From Burkholderia gladioli (lineage in GTDB: Bacteria; Pseudomonadota; Gammaproteobacteria; Burkholderiales; Burkholderiaceae): 64,000 bases of DNA. Location: NCBI RefSeq assembly GCF_000959725.1, contig NZ_CP009323.1, positions 1,736,001 to 1,800,000 of the forward strand, written 5' to 3'. Below the pieces are notes generated by a model, which saw nothing but the letters and a program-made list of their open reading frames with translations, did no database searches and was not told where the DNA came from. Shown in pieces: positions 43,682 through 52,201 of this stretch (positions within the stretch are counted from its first letter, which is position 1; each line of letters begins with the position of its first letter). Both the position numbers and the translations under genes were made by a program.

Positions 43682-44551
43682 ATGGATATCGGTTTTGTCG
43701 GGCTGGGGGAAATGGGTGGCGCGATCGCCGCGAACCTGCTGAAGGCGGGGCATCGCGTGCGGGTCTGGAACCGTTCGCCGGAGAAGCTCGCGCCGCTGGT
43801 CGAGCAGGGCGCGGAGCAGGCCGCCTCGATCGAGGCCGCCTTCGCCGGCGACGCGGTGTTCTCGATGCTGGCCGACGATGCCGCGGTGCGCGGCGTGTTC
43901 GACGCGGGCCTGCTCGAGCAGGCGCCGCGCGGGCTGGTGCACGTCAACATGGCGACCATCTCGGTGGCGCTGGCCGAGACGCTGGCGCACGCGCACGCCG
44001 AGCGCGGCCTGCATTACGTGGCCGCGCCCGTGCTGGGCCGCCCGAACGTGGCCGCGCAGGGCCAGTTGACGATCGTCGCGGCCGGCCCGGCCGAGGCCAT
44101 CGACCTGGTGCAGCCGGCGCTGGACGTGATCGGCCGCAAGACCTGGCGGCTCGGCTCGCTGCCGCAGCATGCCAATGCCGTGAAGCTGGCCGCGAACTTC
44201 TCGATCGCCTCGGCCATCGAGACCATGGGCGAGGCGGCGGCGATGCTGTCGGCGCACGGCGTGGCGGTCAGCGACTATGTCGACGTGATCACCAGCAGCA
44301 TCCTGCCGGGCCCGGTCTACCAGGGTTACGGCGCGATGATCGCCGAGCGTCGCTACGAGCCGGCGCTGTTCAAGGCGCGGCTCGGCCTGAAGGACGTGCG
44401 GCTGGCGCTGGAGGCGGCCGACGCGGTGTCGGTGCCGATGCCGGTCGGCAGCGTGCTGCGCGACAACCTGCTCGACGCGATCGCGCACGGCGACGGCGAG
44501 CGCGATTTCGCGGTGCTGGGCGAGGTGGCGGCGCGGCGCGCGGCGCGCTGA
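43682..44551 (+). CDS. NAD(P)-dependent beta-hydroxyacid dehydrogenase
   Basis: A 289-residue enzyme of the 3-hydroxyisobutyrate dehydrogenase family. The dinucleotide-binding start MDIGFVGLGEMGGAIAANLLKAGH, the central AAPVLGRPNVAAQGQLTIVAAG and the catalytic-type Lys in ANAVKLAANF are seen. It could be a 3-hydroxyisobutyrate dehydrogenase, tartronate semialdehyde reductase or the glyoxylate/succinic semialdehyde reductase type. SPVLGR-like APVLGRPNVA favours the last. No pathway genes adjoin it. Confidence 0.9.
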   Translation: MDIGFVGLGEMGGAIAANLLKAGHRVRVWNRSPEKLAPLVEQGAEQAASIEAAFAGDAVFSMLADDAAVRGVFDAGLLEQAPRGLVHVNMATISVALAETLAHAHAERGLHYVAAPVLGRPNVAAQGQLTIVAAGPAEAIDLVQPALDVIGRKTWRLGSLPQHANAVKLAANFSIASAIETMGEAAAMLSAHGVAVSDYVDVITSSILPGPVYQGYGAMIAERRYEPALFKARLGLKDVRLALEAADAVSVPMPVGSVLRDNLLDAIAHGDGERDFAVLGEVAARRAAR

Positions 44552-44754
44552 GCGGCGTTGGGCGGGCGGTGGCGATCGGCGGTGAGCCGCGCGCCGGCCG
44601 CGCGCATCGGGCGGGCCGCCAGTTGCGGTTCGCCGCGAGCCGCCTCGCGTGAACGATTCGCGCCGGTATCGGCCGGTTCGCGCGCCGGGGCTGCACCGTG
44701 CAGGCGAGTGCCGGCATGATGGATGTTCCGACAATCTTCCGAATCGAGACCTTG

Positions 44755-45387
44755 ATGAGTTTGCATACCTGGGAGCTGTTCCTCGCGACGATGTTCGTGG
44801 TGTCGGCGATTCCCGGCCCGAACATGCTGCTGGTGATGTCGCACGGCGCGCGCTACGGCATGCGCCGCAGCACGGCGACCATGGCCGGCGCGCTGCTGGC
44901 GCTGGTGCTGATGTTCCTGGTGTCGGCGGCGGGGCTCGGCGTGTTCCTGGCGGCCTGGCCGCGCATGTTCGACGCGCTGCGCCTGGCCGGCGCGGCCTAC
45001 CTGATCTGGCTCGGCATCAAGGCCTGGCGCGCGCGCGTGGAGGATGCCGGCGCCGAGGCGGCGCCCGTCACGCTGGGCATGCTGAGCTCGCCCGGCGCGC
45101 TGTTCCGCAACGGCTTCCTGGTGTCGGGCAGCAATCCGAAGGCCTTGCTGTTCGCGGTCGCGCTGACCCCGCAGTTCATCGACCCGGCCGCGCCGAAGCT
45201 GCCGCAGTTCGCCTCGCTGGTGGTGACGCTGGCGATCTGCGAGGTCGGCTGGTACCTCGTCTACTGCGCGTTCGGCACGCGTATCGGCGCCTCGCTGCGC
45301 AGCGCCCGCGTGATGCGGATCTTCAACCGGCTGACCGGCGGCGTGTTCGTCGGCTTCGGCACGGCGATGGCGCTGGTGCGTCACTGA
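44755..45387 (+). CDS. LysE family amino acid exporter
   Basis: A 210-residue inner-membrane protein with six hydrophobic segments. The start LHTWELFLATMFVVSAIPGPNMLLVMSHGARYGMRRSTATMAGA and NGFLVSGSNPKALLFAVALTPQFI are diagnostic of LysE/RhtB exporters, which pump out lysine, homoserine, threonine or similar. I chose ATG 44755, which gives the usual length; an upstream in-frame ATG at 44698 would add a non-conserved stretch. It is followed by a terminator at 45468. Confidence 0.92.
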   Translation: MSLHTWELFLATMFVVSAIPGPNMLLVMSHGARYGMRRSTATMAGALLALVLMFLVSAAGLGVFLAAWPRMFDALRLAGAAYLIWLGIKAWRARVEDAGAEAAPVTLGMLSSPGALFRNGFLVSGSNPKALLFAVALTPQFIDPAAPKLPQFASLVVTLAICEVGWYLVYCAFGTRIGASLRSARVMRIFNRLTGGVFVGFGTAMALVRH

Positions 45388-45467
45388 GCCGGCACGCCGG
45401 GCGGCCCGGGATGGTCGGGCCGCGACCGTCTGACGCAGGTTGGCGCGATATCGACGCCGGAAAAACG

Positions 45468-45497
45468 AAACCCGATCTCGAAGGATCGGGTTTTTCC
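45468..45497 (+). terminator. Terminator after the LysE-type gene
   Basis: AAACCCGATC (45468-45477) pairs with GATCGGGTTT (45484-45493) around TCGAAG, followed by further T. It lies 80 bases past the stop. Confidence 0.88.
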
Positions 45498-45577
45498 TGG
45501 AAAGCCGCGCCGGACGGCCATTCAGCGCGCAGCGGGAGCGAGCAGGAGAGCGTCGCGACCTAGCAACAACCCGCAAG

Positions 45578-45595
45578 GGAAAATCCTTATTTTCC
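45578..45595. promoter_or_regulatory. Inverted repeat upstream of the candidate sRNA
   Basis: GGAAAAT (45578-45584) and ATTTTCC (45589-45595) form a perfect 7-bp inverted repeat with a 4-bp spacer, 12 bp before the -35 hexamer of the sRNA promoter. It could be an activator or repressor site or an UP-like element. Confidence 0.45.
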
Positions 45596-45606
45596 GTGCG
45601 GAAATG

Positions 45607-45635
45607 TTGCGGCGCGACATCGGCTCGGGTATAGT
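45607..45635 (+). promoter_or_regulatory. Strong sigma-70-type promoter for the candidate sRNA
   Basis: TTGCGG at 45607-45612 and TATAGT at 45630-45635 are separated by the optimal 17 bp. Transcription should begin near 45641-45643. No gene begins downstream on this strand before the terminator at 45674-45701. Confidence 0.75.
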
Positions 45636-45641
45636 TGGAAC

Positions 45642-45701
45642 TGTCTCCTCCATGTCTCCTCTGATATGGATTCAGCCCGCCTCTTCAGGCGGGCTTTTTT
45701 T
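45642..45701 (+). ncRNA. Candidate small RNA, about 60 nt, with two CUCCUC motifs
   Basis: The unit between the promoter at 45607-45635 and a strong terminator is non-coding. Its single-stranded 5' part carries CTCCTCC at 45645-45651 and CTCCTCT at 45656-45662, both able to pair with GGAGG ribosome binding sites. The terminator stem is AGCCCGCCT/AGGCGGGCT (45674-45682 and 45687-45695) with loop CTTC and a run of T. This is the layout of a trans-acting sRNA that blocks translation. It converges with the OmpW gene 57 bases further on. Not matched to a named family. Confidence 0.65.
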
Positions 45702-45758
45702 CGTCCAGACGATTCCACATGCCCGATCCGGCATCGCGTCTTGCGCCGTTTCCTTCCC

Positions 45759-46592
45759 TCAGAACTTGTACGACACCGCCAGGTAGCTGATGATCGGGTT
45801 CGCCTTCAGCTCGCTCTTCGATTCCGCCAGCGTCGAGCCGTCGGCCGCCTTGATCGTCACGGTGGAGGTGGTGCGCAGCGGGATGTAGGTGACCGAGGCG
45901 ATCAACCCCCAGTGATCCGTCAGCGCGTAGGTCAGGCCCGCGTTGAACACCGGCTGCCACGACGAGGACGCCTTGGCCGAGACCGAGGTGGTGCCCGGCT
46001 TGCCGGCGCCGGCCGCGAGGATCGAGCCGAGATTGTCCTGGGTCTGCTTGATGAAGTTGTTGCTCAGCTGCAGGTCGCTGAACCAGTTGTACGACACGCC
46101 GATACCGAGGAAGGGGCGCAGCTTCGAGTCGGCCTTGGCGAAGTAGTACTGCAGGATCACCGCCGGGCTCCACTGCCGCACGCTCTTGACGATCGGGTTC
46201 ACCGCGCCGAGCCCGATGTTCTGCGTGCCGAGCGCGCCGGCCGGCCCCGGCGGCACGATGGTGCCCTGCCCGCTCACCTTGAACACCGGCGGCACGCCGG
46301 CCACCGAGGTCACCGCGATGTGGTCGGTGAGGAAGTGGCTGATGGTCAGGCCGACCGTGTCGGCCGTGCTGGTGCGCAGCCCGGTGCCCGGCGAATCGAA
46401 GGTGGGCGGCAGGCGCAGCGGCGTGTTGATCGGCGTGGGCGCCACGTTGGTGGTCAGCGGGGTGCTGCTCTGCACCGGCTGCACGTGGAACCAGCCGAGG
46501 CCGATCACGTTGCTGCCGGCGCTTTGGGCGTTGGCCGCGCCCGATCCGAGCGCGGCGGCCAGCGCCGCCGCGCAGAGAATGGTCTTGTTCAC
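45759..46592 (-). CDS. OmpW family outer membrane protein
   Basis: A 277-residue protein with a signal peptide (KTILCAAALAAALGSGAANA) and a mature eight-stranded barrel pattern ending LKANPIISYLAVSYKF, with the typical C-terminal Phe. The features GLTISHFLTDHIAVTSVAGVPP, LQYYFAKADSKLRPFLGIGVSYNWF and LTYALTDHWGLIASVTYIPL fit OmpW, a channel for small hydrophobic molecules. GTG 46592 is chosen since GAGGGG precedes it. It lies 19 bases after the DUF2957 gene and is longer than E. coli OmpW (212). Confidence 0.88.
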   Translation of the reverse strand: MNKTILCAAALAAALGSGAANAQSAGSNVIGLGWFHVQPVQSSTPLTTNVAPTPINTPLRLPPTFDSPGTGLRTSTADTVGLTISHFLTDHIAVTSVAGVPPVFKVSGQGTIVPPGPAGALGTQNIGLGAVNPIVKSVRQWSPAVILQYYFAKADSKLRPFLGIGVSYNWFSDLQLSNNFIKQTQDNLGSILAAGAGKPGTTSVSAKASSSWQPVFNAGLTYALTDHWGLIASVTYIPLRTTSTVTIKAADGSTLAESKSELKANPIISYLAVSYKF

Positions 46593-46611
46593 GGGGTGTC
46601 CCCTCGGTTTG

Positions 46612-47862
46612 TTATTGGACGAAGGCGCCGATCGTGAAATACGGCGAGGTCGCGTTGCTGTTGTCGAGGTAGCCGAACACGCCGCCGGTGAAGATGAACT
46701 TGCCGGTCGGGGTGGTGCTCGAGGCACCCACGTGGGTCGAGGTCACCGTGCCGGGCACCGCCTGCGTGTAGTCGAGGTTCAGCGCGGTCGCCAGCGACGC
46801 CTGCGAGGCGTTGAACGGATCGAGCAGGGTGGCCTGGGTGTTGATCAGGGCCGTGGTGCGATAGTCGAACTGGCTGTCCACGCCGATGTACTCACCGTTC
46901 TGCGAGCCGGCCGCGACGCTCGACTGCGGCGACATGATCGAGATGCCCGATTCGTCGTCTGCGGTCAGGCCCGGGATGCCGTTCGCGTCGGGCAGCGGGT
47001 TCGGGTTGGCCACGCCGGTGCGGATCATGATCGGCACCAGCTGGTTGCGCAGCTTGCCGACGATGATGTAGCCCTTCGCCTGCGGCGTGGTGGCGAGCGT
47101 CGGCTTGACCTGGCTCTGGTAGTTGTTGGTCACGAAGGCGCCGCTGCCGTCGGGCGACTGCGTCAGGTTCGAGCCCGGCTGCGAACAGGTGCCGGCATGC
47201 ACGCCGGTGGTGTCGCAGCGCTGCCAGGTGCCGTCGGCGTTGATGGTGACCTTGCCGTCAATGGTGGTCGGCGAGAAGTTCTGCGAGGGCACCTGGCCGT
47301 AGCCGAGCTGGCTGTAGGTGCCGGCCACGTTGGCGAGGTTGGTCTCGATCGACGAGAAGCCGATGAACGGGTAGTACGGGAAGGTCGTGTCGGGCACCGC
47401 GCCCACGCCGATCACGCCCGAGAACTGGATGCGCGCGCCCGGAATCGTGCCGCCCGCCACGCCGAAGCCGACGAACACGCGCGCCGGGCGCGACGGGTCG
47501 AGGCTCGCGCCGTTCAGGCGCCATGCGCAGTTGTTGAGCTTCTGGGTCGGCAGGCCGGTTTCCTGGGTCAGCGTGCCGGTCGCGACGGTGCCGGCGCGGG
47601 TCGGCACCACGGTGCCGGTGGTGGCCGGGATCGGCGATTCGATATAGCTGATCTGCCAGGTCATCTTGGTCGTATCGAGCTGCAGCTTCACGAGCTCGCC
47701 GTCGCCGCCGCCGCCGGTATAGACCGTGCTGTAGTCCAGCGAGCTCGGGCAGAGGCCCGGCTCGGTCGCGGCCAGGGCCGCGGGCGGTTGGTCGTCCCCG
47801 CCCCCGCAGGCCGACACCAGCGGCACGGCACAGACCGCAGCCAGTACGAGATTGCGCTTCAT
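46612..47862 (-). CDS. DUF2957-type lipoprotein
   Basis: A 416-residue lipoprotein with a short signal and lipobox VSAC (residues 16-19), followed by GGGDDQPP and a beta-rich mature part with many Gly, Thr and Ser. I believe this is DUF2957, a Burkholderia family of unknown function; the domain name is from memory and less sure than for its neighbours. It shares a transcript with the OmpW gene. Four cysteines (in GLCPSS, NNCAW, QRCDT and GTCSQ) could form disulfides. Confidence 0.7.
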   Translation of the reverse strand: MKRNLVLAAVCAVPLVSACGGGDDQPPAALAATEPGLCPSSLDYSTVYTGGGGDGELVKLQLDTTKMTWQISYIESPIPATTGTVVPTRAGTVATGTLTQETGLPTQKLNNCAWRLNGASLDPSRPARVFVGFGVAGGTIPGARIQFSGVIGVGAVPDTTFPYYPFIGFSSIETNLANVAGTYSQLGYGQVPSQNFSPTTIDGKVTINADGTWQRCDTTGVHAGTCSQPGSNLTQSPDGSGAFVTNNYQSQVKPTLATTPQAKGYIIVGKLRNQLVPIMIRTGVANPNPLPDANGIPGLTADDESGISIMSPQSSVAAGSQNGEYIGVDSQFDYRTTALINTQATLLDPFNASQASLATALNLDYTQAVPGTVTSTHVGASSTTPTGKFIFTGGVFGYLDNSNATSPYFTIGAFVQ

Positions 47863-48849
47863 CTTGCTCCTCCAGGATTGTCTCTTGTTTGCGGCGGCCA
47901 GCTAGCTCCCTGTCGGCCGCTTCATTTGCTTACCCGCGCGTATTGCCGGCGGCTGGCTGACGATTGCGTCGCCGGTTCCCTGCTCCGGAACCGGCGACAC
48001 CCTCGTCACGGCATTGGCCGCCCGCACCGCACCCCCCGTTGATCCCGTGTATCGCGTCGGGCATGGCTGCCGCGATCGCCTGATGCCTGGCCGCCGTGAT
48101 GCCGGCGGTCGTCTCGCCGGTGTCGCGCGATGATGCGCACACCTGAATATGATTCGTCGACGTGCTGGAGAAGCGCTGGAGTCCTGCATGATGCCGCCGG
48201 CCGTGGCGCGTCGCGATGCGGGACGCGGGCCTGCCGCAAGGGGACGAGTGGACGCCTTGGCGCGTCGCGCGGGTGTCGCGCACGCATCGCGTGCCGACGC
48301 CCGGGCTCGGGCGCCGCACGTGGGCCGCGGCCGCCGAGCGCGTGCGCGTCGGGCCGGCAGCGACCGCCAGAGGGGCGGGCGCGCTGGCCACGGCCGACCC
48401 TATCCACAAGGCGTATGACATGCCTCCGTCTCCGGTGTAATTGTGCGATGTAATTTCGCTGCGGGGCCTGCCGCTGTCAATTGATGGAACCGTCTAAAAA
48501 AGACGATTGAAACGGGACAGATTCGAAACAAGCCCGTGAAATCGGGCCTGGCGGGAAGAATTAAAACGAAAATCGCGTTTGAAATTACCCTGCAAACGCA
48601 CGCTCCGGCGCCGCCGGCGGCGCGCGTGCTGCGGTGCTCAGGCCCGCCCTGCAAGGCTTGCGGGCGACATCTCGGGTGTATCCCTATTCGGGATATTCAT
48701 GATTGGGCGGGCACGAGAAATGAGCCGGATTGGCTGCGTTTCGAAAGACTGTGGATTCTCGTGAATGCCGGCGTTCAAATACCGGGAACCAAGGCGGCGA
48801 TATTTTTATTGATGGATACGCCGGTGAATTCGCGAATCGCGCGGACCAG
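47863..48849. other. About 1 kb without a recognisable gene
   Basis: Between the DUF2957 and argC genes I find no frame with homology-like composition. The first half (to about 48420) is GC-rich and holds only overlapping low-quality frames. From 48425 to 48850 base composition shifts towards A+T, with a hairpin CGTCT/AGACG (48493-48507 region). The left part must hold the promoter of the DUF2957-OmpW unit. Confidence 0.45.
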
Positions 48850-48876
48850 AAAAAACCGGCCGCGAGGGCCGGTTTT
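48850..48876 (-). terminator. Terminator of argC
   Basis: On the minus strand CCGGCC and GGCCGG with loop CTCGC are flanked by AAAA before and six T after, 25 bases beyond the argC stop. Confidence 0.85.
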
Positions 48877-48900
48877 CAGCGATGCGCGAGCCGCGCGGCT

Positions 48901-49848
48901 TCAGCGCTTCAGGCCGCTGTCCTCGTCGGCGCCGATGTTCAGGTTCATGCACTGGATCGCCGCGCCCGAGGCGCCCTTGCCGAGGTTGTCCAGGCGCGCG
49001 ACCGTGACGAAGCGCTCCTCGTTGCCGAACACGAACAGGTCGACGCGATTGGTGTCATTGTTGGCCTGCACGTCGAAGAAGCCCTCATCGAGATTCTCGG
49101 CCGCGTCGTACGGCGCGACCTTCACGAAGGCTTCGCCGGCATAGTACTCCGCGAGGATCTGCTGCACGTCCTGCGGCTTGACGCGGCGCGCCAGCTGGCT
49201 CGGCGTGAAGTAGGTGGTGACGGCCAGGCCCTTGTAGAACGGCCCGACGATCGGCGTGAAGATCGGCGCGCTGGCCAGGCCCGTGTGCGCGGCCATCTCC
49301 GGCAGGTGCTTGTGGGCGAGGCCGAGCGCGTAGGCGCGCGGGCTGGCCAGGCGTTCGTTGCCGCCGGCCTCGTAGTCGGCAATCATCTTCTTGCCGCCGC
49401 CGCTGTAGCCGGTGATCGAGTAGCTGTGGGCCGCGAAGTCGGTGGCGACCACGCCGGCATCGACCAGCGGGCGCATCGCCAGCACGAAGGCCGAGGCGTG
49501 GCAGCCCGGCACGGCGATGCGCTTGGCGCCGCGGATCCGCTCGCGCTGCGCGCGGGTCAGCTCGGGCAGGCCGTAGGCCCAGTCGGCGCTGGTGCGAAAG
49601 GCGGTGCTGGCGTCGATCAGCGTGGTGCGATCGTTCTCGACCAGCGAGGCCGATTCGCGCGAGGCCACGTCGGGCAGGCACAGGAAGGTGATGTCCGAGG
49701 CGTTGATCAGGCGCCGGCGTTCCTCCACGTCCTTGCGCTTGGCTTCGTCGATGCGAAGGATGTCGATGTCGACGCGCGCGGACAGGTATTCGAAGATCTT
49801 CAGGCCGGTCGTGCCTTCCTGGCCGTCGACAAAAACTTTCGTGCTCAT
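48901..49848 (-). CDS. argC: N-acetyl-gamma-glutamyl-phosphate reductase, short type
   Basis: A 315-residue NADPH-dependent enzyme of arginine synthesis that reduces N-acetylglutamyl phosphate to the semialdehyde. It is the short second type (about 315 rather than 345 residues): [18 protein letters not shown] at the N-terminus, and catalytic C116 in [17 protein letters not shown]. His in [17 protein letters not shown] is also conserved. No other arg genes adjoin it. The start follows GAGAGCAAG, a plausible ribosome binding site. Confidence 0.95.
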   Translation of the reverse strand: MSTKVFVDGQEGTTGLKIFEYLSARVDIDILRIDEAKRKDVEERRRLINASDITFLCLPDVASRESASLVENDRTTLIDASTAFRTSADWAYGLPELTRAQRERIRGAKRIAVPGCHASAFVLAMRPLVDAGVVATDFAAHSYSITGYSGGGKKMIADYEAGGNERLASPRAYALGLAHKHLPEMAAHTGLASAPIFTPIVGPFYKGLAVTTYFTPSQLARRVKPQDVQQILAEYYAGEAFVKVAPYDAAENLDEGFFDVQANNDTNRVDLFVFGNEERFVTVARLDNLGKGASGAAIQCMNLNIGADEDSGLKR

Positions 49849-50100
49849 CTTGCTCTCACGGAATGGGGCGGCCGGCGCGAACGCCGGAAAGCCGACATTT
49901 TAAGACTTCACGGACAGGGCCGTAACCGGTCGCGCCGAAAAAAGCGGCGGCGCGCGGCTTTCATGCTGCCCGGCCGGCGTGACGAATTCTTGAAGCACGG
50001 CGCATCGCGGCGATCCGGCTGCCGACTGGCGCTCCGGCCCTCGTCGGGGCGATGCGGCGTCGCGCGGCGCGAAGCGACAGCGCCGAAGCAGGACGGGCGC

Positions 50101-50703
50101 CTAGCGTTCGTCGGTGACGGTGAGGCGCGCATAGGCGAGCGCGGAGACGCTGATCTCGTGGTCGAACAACTGCGCGGGCCGGCCCTGCGCGCTGCGCAGG
50201 CGGTCGGAGTCGAGCGCGTAGACGGTGATCACGTAGCGGTGCGGCTTGCCGGGCGGCGGGCAGGCGCCGCCGTAGCCGTCGGTGCCGAAGTCGTTGCGCG
50301 CCTCGCTGGCGCCGAGCCGGCGCAGCACCCCGGAGGCGCTGGCATTGGCCGGCAGGCTGGTGACCTCGGCGGGGATGCCGGTCACCGCCCAGTGCCACCA
50401 GCCGCGGCCGGGCGCGTCGGGATCGAACATGGTGATCGCGTAGGCGCGGGTGCCGCGCGGCGCATGCTGCCAGCTCAGCTGGGGCGAGCGGTTGGCGCCG
50501 CCGCAGCCGTCGCGCGAGTAGCGCTGGGCCGCGTCGAGCCGGCCGCCCTCGCGCAGGTCGGCGCTCGACAGCGTGAACGGCGCCTGCGCGCCGGGCCGCG
50601 CGGTGCCGAGCAGCGCGGCGGCCACCACCGCGAGCAGGCGCAGCGCATTCCTGCCGCGGTGCCTGCCGCCTTGCCGCTCCTCCCGATCCTCACCTGCATG
50701 CAT
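50101..50703 (-). CDS. YbhB/YbcL family Raf kinase inhibitor-like (PEBP) protein
   Basis: A 200-residue protein with an N-terminal signal or membrane segment (LLAVVAAALLGTARPGAQA) and a phosphatidylethanolamine-binding-protein fold. Seen motifs include SPQLSWQHAPRGTRAYAITMFDPDAPGRGWWHWAVTGIP and GTDGYGGACPPPGKPHRYVITVYALDS, the conserved ligand-binding DPDAP and GPCPP-type loops. Function in bacteria is unknown. It stands alone between argC and pyrE. Confidence 0.9.
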   Translation of the reverse strand: MHAGEDREERQGGRHRGRNALRLLAVVAAALLGTARPGAQAPFTLSSADLREGGRLDAAQRYSRDGCGGANRSPQLSWQHAPRGTRAYAITMFDPDAPGRGWWHWAVTGIPAEVTSLPANASASGVLRRLGASEARNDFGTDGYGGACPPPGKPHRYVITVYALDSDRLRSAQGRPAQLFDHEISVSALAYARLTVTDER

Positions 50704-50868
50704 GGCGCGAGCCTCCCGTCACGTCGGCCGGCGCGTTCGACGACGGCGTCTCGGCACGTATTCGTGTTGCGACCCTGTGGACGACGGCAGCCAGTCTAGC
50801 ACCGGGCAAGCGGCGGTGACGCAAGCATCGCGCGATGCCGGGCGGCGCGGGGGGCTTCGCTCCGCCCC

Positions 50869-50906
50869 AAAAGAAAACGCCCGTGCACGGCAGCCGTGAC
50901 GGGCGT
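50869..50906 (-). terminator. Terminator of pyrE
   Basis: ACGCCCGT (50877-50884) and ACGGGCGT (50899-50906) pair, with ACGG/CCGT inside. On the minus strand it is followed by TTTTCTTTT, 39 bases past the pyrE stop. Confidence 0.85.
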
Positions 50907-50944
50907 CGATCACGCGGCGCGCCGGAACCGGCGCGCGCAGGCGC

Positions 50945-51631
50945 TTACTCTTTCGGCGCGGTGGCGCCGCCGTGCGCGGCCGACCATTCGGCCGGCGCGT
51001 GCAGGAATTTCTCGACCTCGTCGAGCGTCTTGGTCTCGAAGTAGCCCGAGGCCTTGGCCACGCGCAGCACGTCCCACCAGGTGGCCAGCGCGTGCAGGTC
51101 GACGTCGATGTCCTTCAGGACCGAGACGCTTTCCTTGAAGATGTTGTAGTGGAACAGCACGAAGCAGTGGTTCACCTCGGCGCCGGCGGTGCGCAGCGCG
51201 TTGATGAAGTTGATCTTGCTGCGGCTGTCGGTGGTCAGGTCTTCCACCAGCAGCACGCGCGAGCCTTCTTCCAGGTGACCCTCGATCTGCGCGTTGCGGC
51301 CGAAACCCTTCGGCTTCTTGCGCACGTACTGCATCGGCAACATCATGCGGTCGGCGATCCAGGCCGCGAACGGAATGCCGGCTGTTTCGCCGCCCGCCAC
51401 CGCGTCGATCTGCTCGAAACCGACATCGCGCAGGATCGTCGCTTCCGCCATCTCCATCAGGCCCCGGCGCACGCGCGGATACGAGATCAGCTTGCGGCAG
51501 TCGATGTAGACCGGGCTCGCCCAGCCGGAGGTGAAGATGAACGGCTTTTCGGCGTTGAAGTGCACCGCCTGCACTTCGAGCAGGATTTTGGCGGTGGTGT
51601 CGGAGATCGTTTGACGATCGAAGCCTGTCAT
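50945..51631 (-). CDS. pyrE: Orotate phosphoribosyltransferase
   Basis: A 228-residue enzyme of pyrimidine synthesis that joins orotate and PRPP to give orotidine monophosphate. The PRPP-binding loop is [33 protein letters not shown] and [20 protein letters not shown] are also typical. I prefer ATG 51631, since AAGGA (51638-51642) is 6 bases before it; ATG 51637 sits directly against that site. The gene appears single. Confidence 0.96.
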   Translation of the reverse strand: MTGFDRQTISDTTAKILLEVQAVHFNAEKPFIFTSGWASPVYIDCRKLISYPRVRRGLMEMAEATILRDVGFEQIDAVAGGETAGIPFAAWIADRMMLPMQYVRKKPKGFGRNAQIEGHLEEGSRVLLVEDLTTDSRSKINFINALRTAGAEVNHCFVLFHYNIFKESVSVLKDIDVDLHALATWWDVLRVAKASGYFETKTLDEVEKFLHAPAEWSAAHGGATAPKE

Positions 51632-51637
51632 GGGCAT

Positions 51638-52201
51638 TCCTTGGGTGATGAGCGGGAGGCCGGGCGCGGGGCGCCGTGGCGCGGCGACGGATTCCGGCCG
51701 GAGAACGGCGAACCGGCGCGGATGGCCGGCGGCGGAACTTCGCTGCGCGCGTGGGCCCGCATTTTACCCGAATCGGCGGGCGGCCGGACGTCGCGGGCGG
51801 CCGCTGGCGGCAGCTTTCGTCGCGGCTCGCCGGGCGTGTTCCGGCGCGGTTTTCCGGGCCGCCCCGAAGCCGGCGCCCGGCGGGCTTTCCGGGGCGACGA
51901 CGGGCGCGCCGCGGGAGCACCGTGACGCCCGCGGCCCCTGCCGCGACGGCCTTGAGCGGCAATTCCCGGTATCTGGCGGTGCAGCAACGCGCGCTTCGGC
52001 CGAGGTGTACACTTGTCGGCCCCTAGAATCCGCCCGGCACTTTGGTCTCCTTGCCCATCCCGCAGACAGGTTCGACGTCGCGCCGACCCGGCGCGCGACG
52101 CATGCCGTCCTCGACCATCCCCTCGATCGCCATGTTCCGGCACCTGCCGGACGCCGAATGCCAGGCTTCCAACACCGCCTTTCTCGCAGATCAGACCCAC
52201 C
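51638..52201. other. Divergent gap between pyrE and maeB
   Basis: About 560 bases of mostly GC-rich sequence without a supportable gene. TAGAAT at 52024-52029 could be the -10 of the maeB promoter, with no clear -35. The pyrE promoter must lie in the left part, but I cannot place it. Confidence 0.35.

Noticed and set aside
47870..48450. Several overlapping 60-160 codon frames on both strands
   Set aside because: None has a ribosome binding site, recognisable domain or sensible composition.
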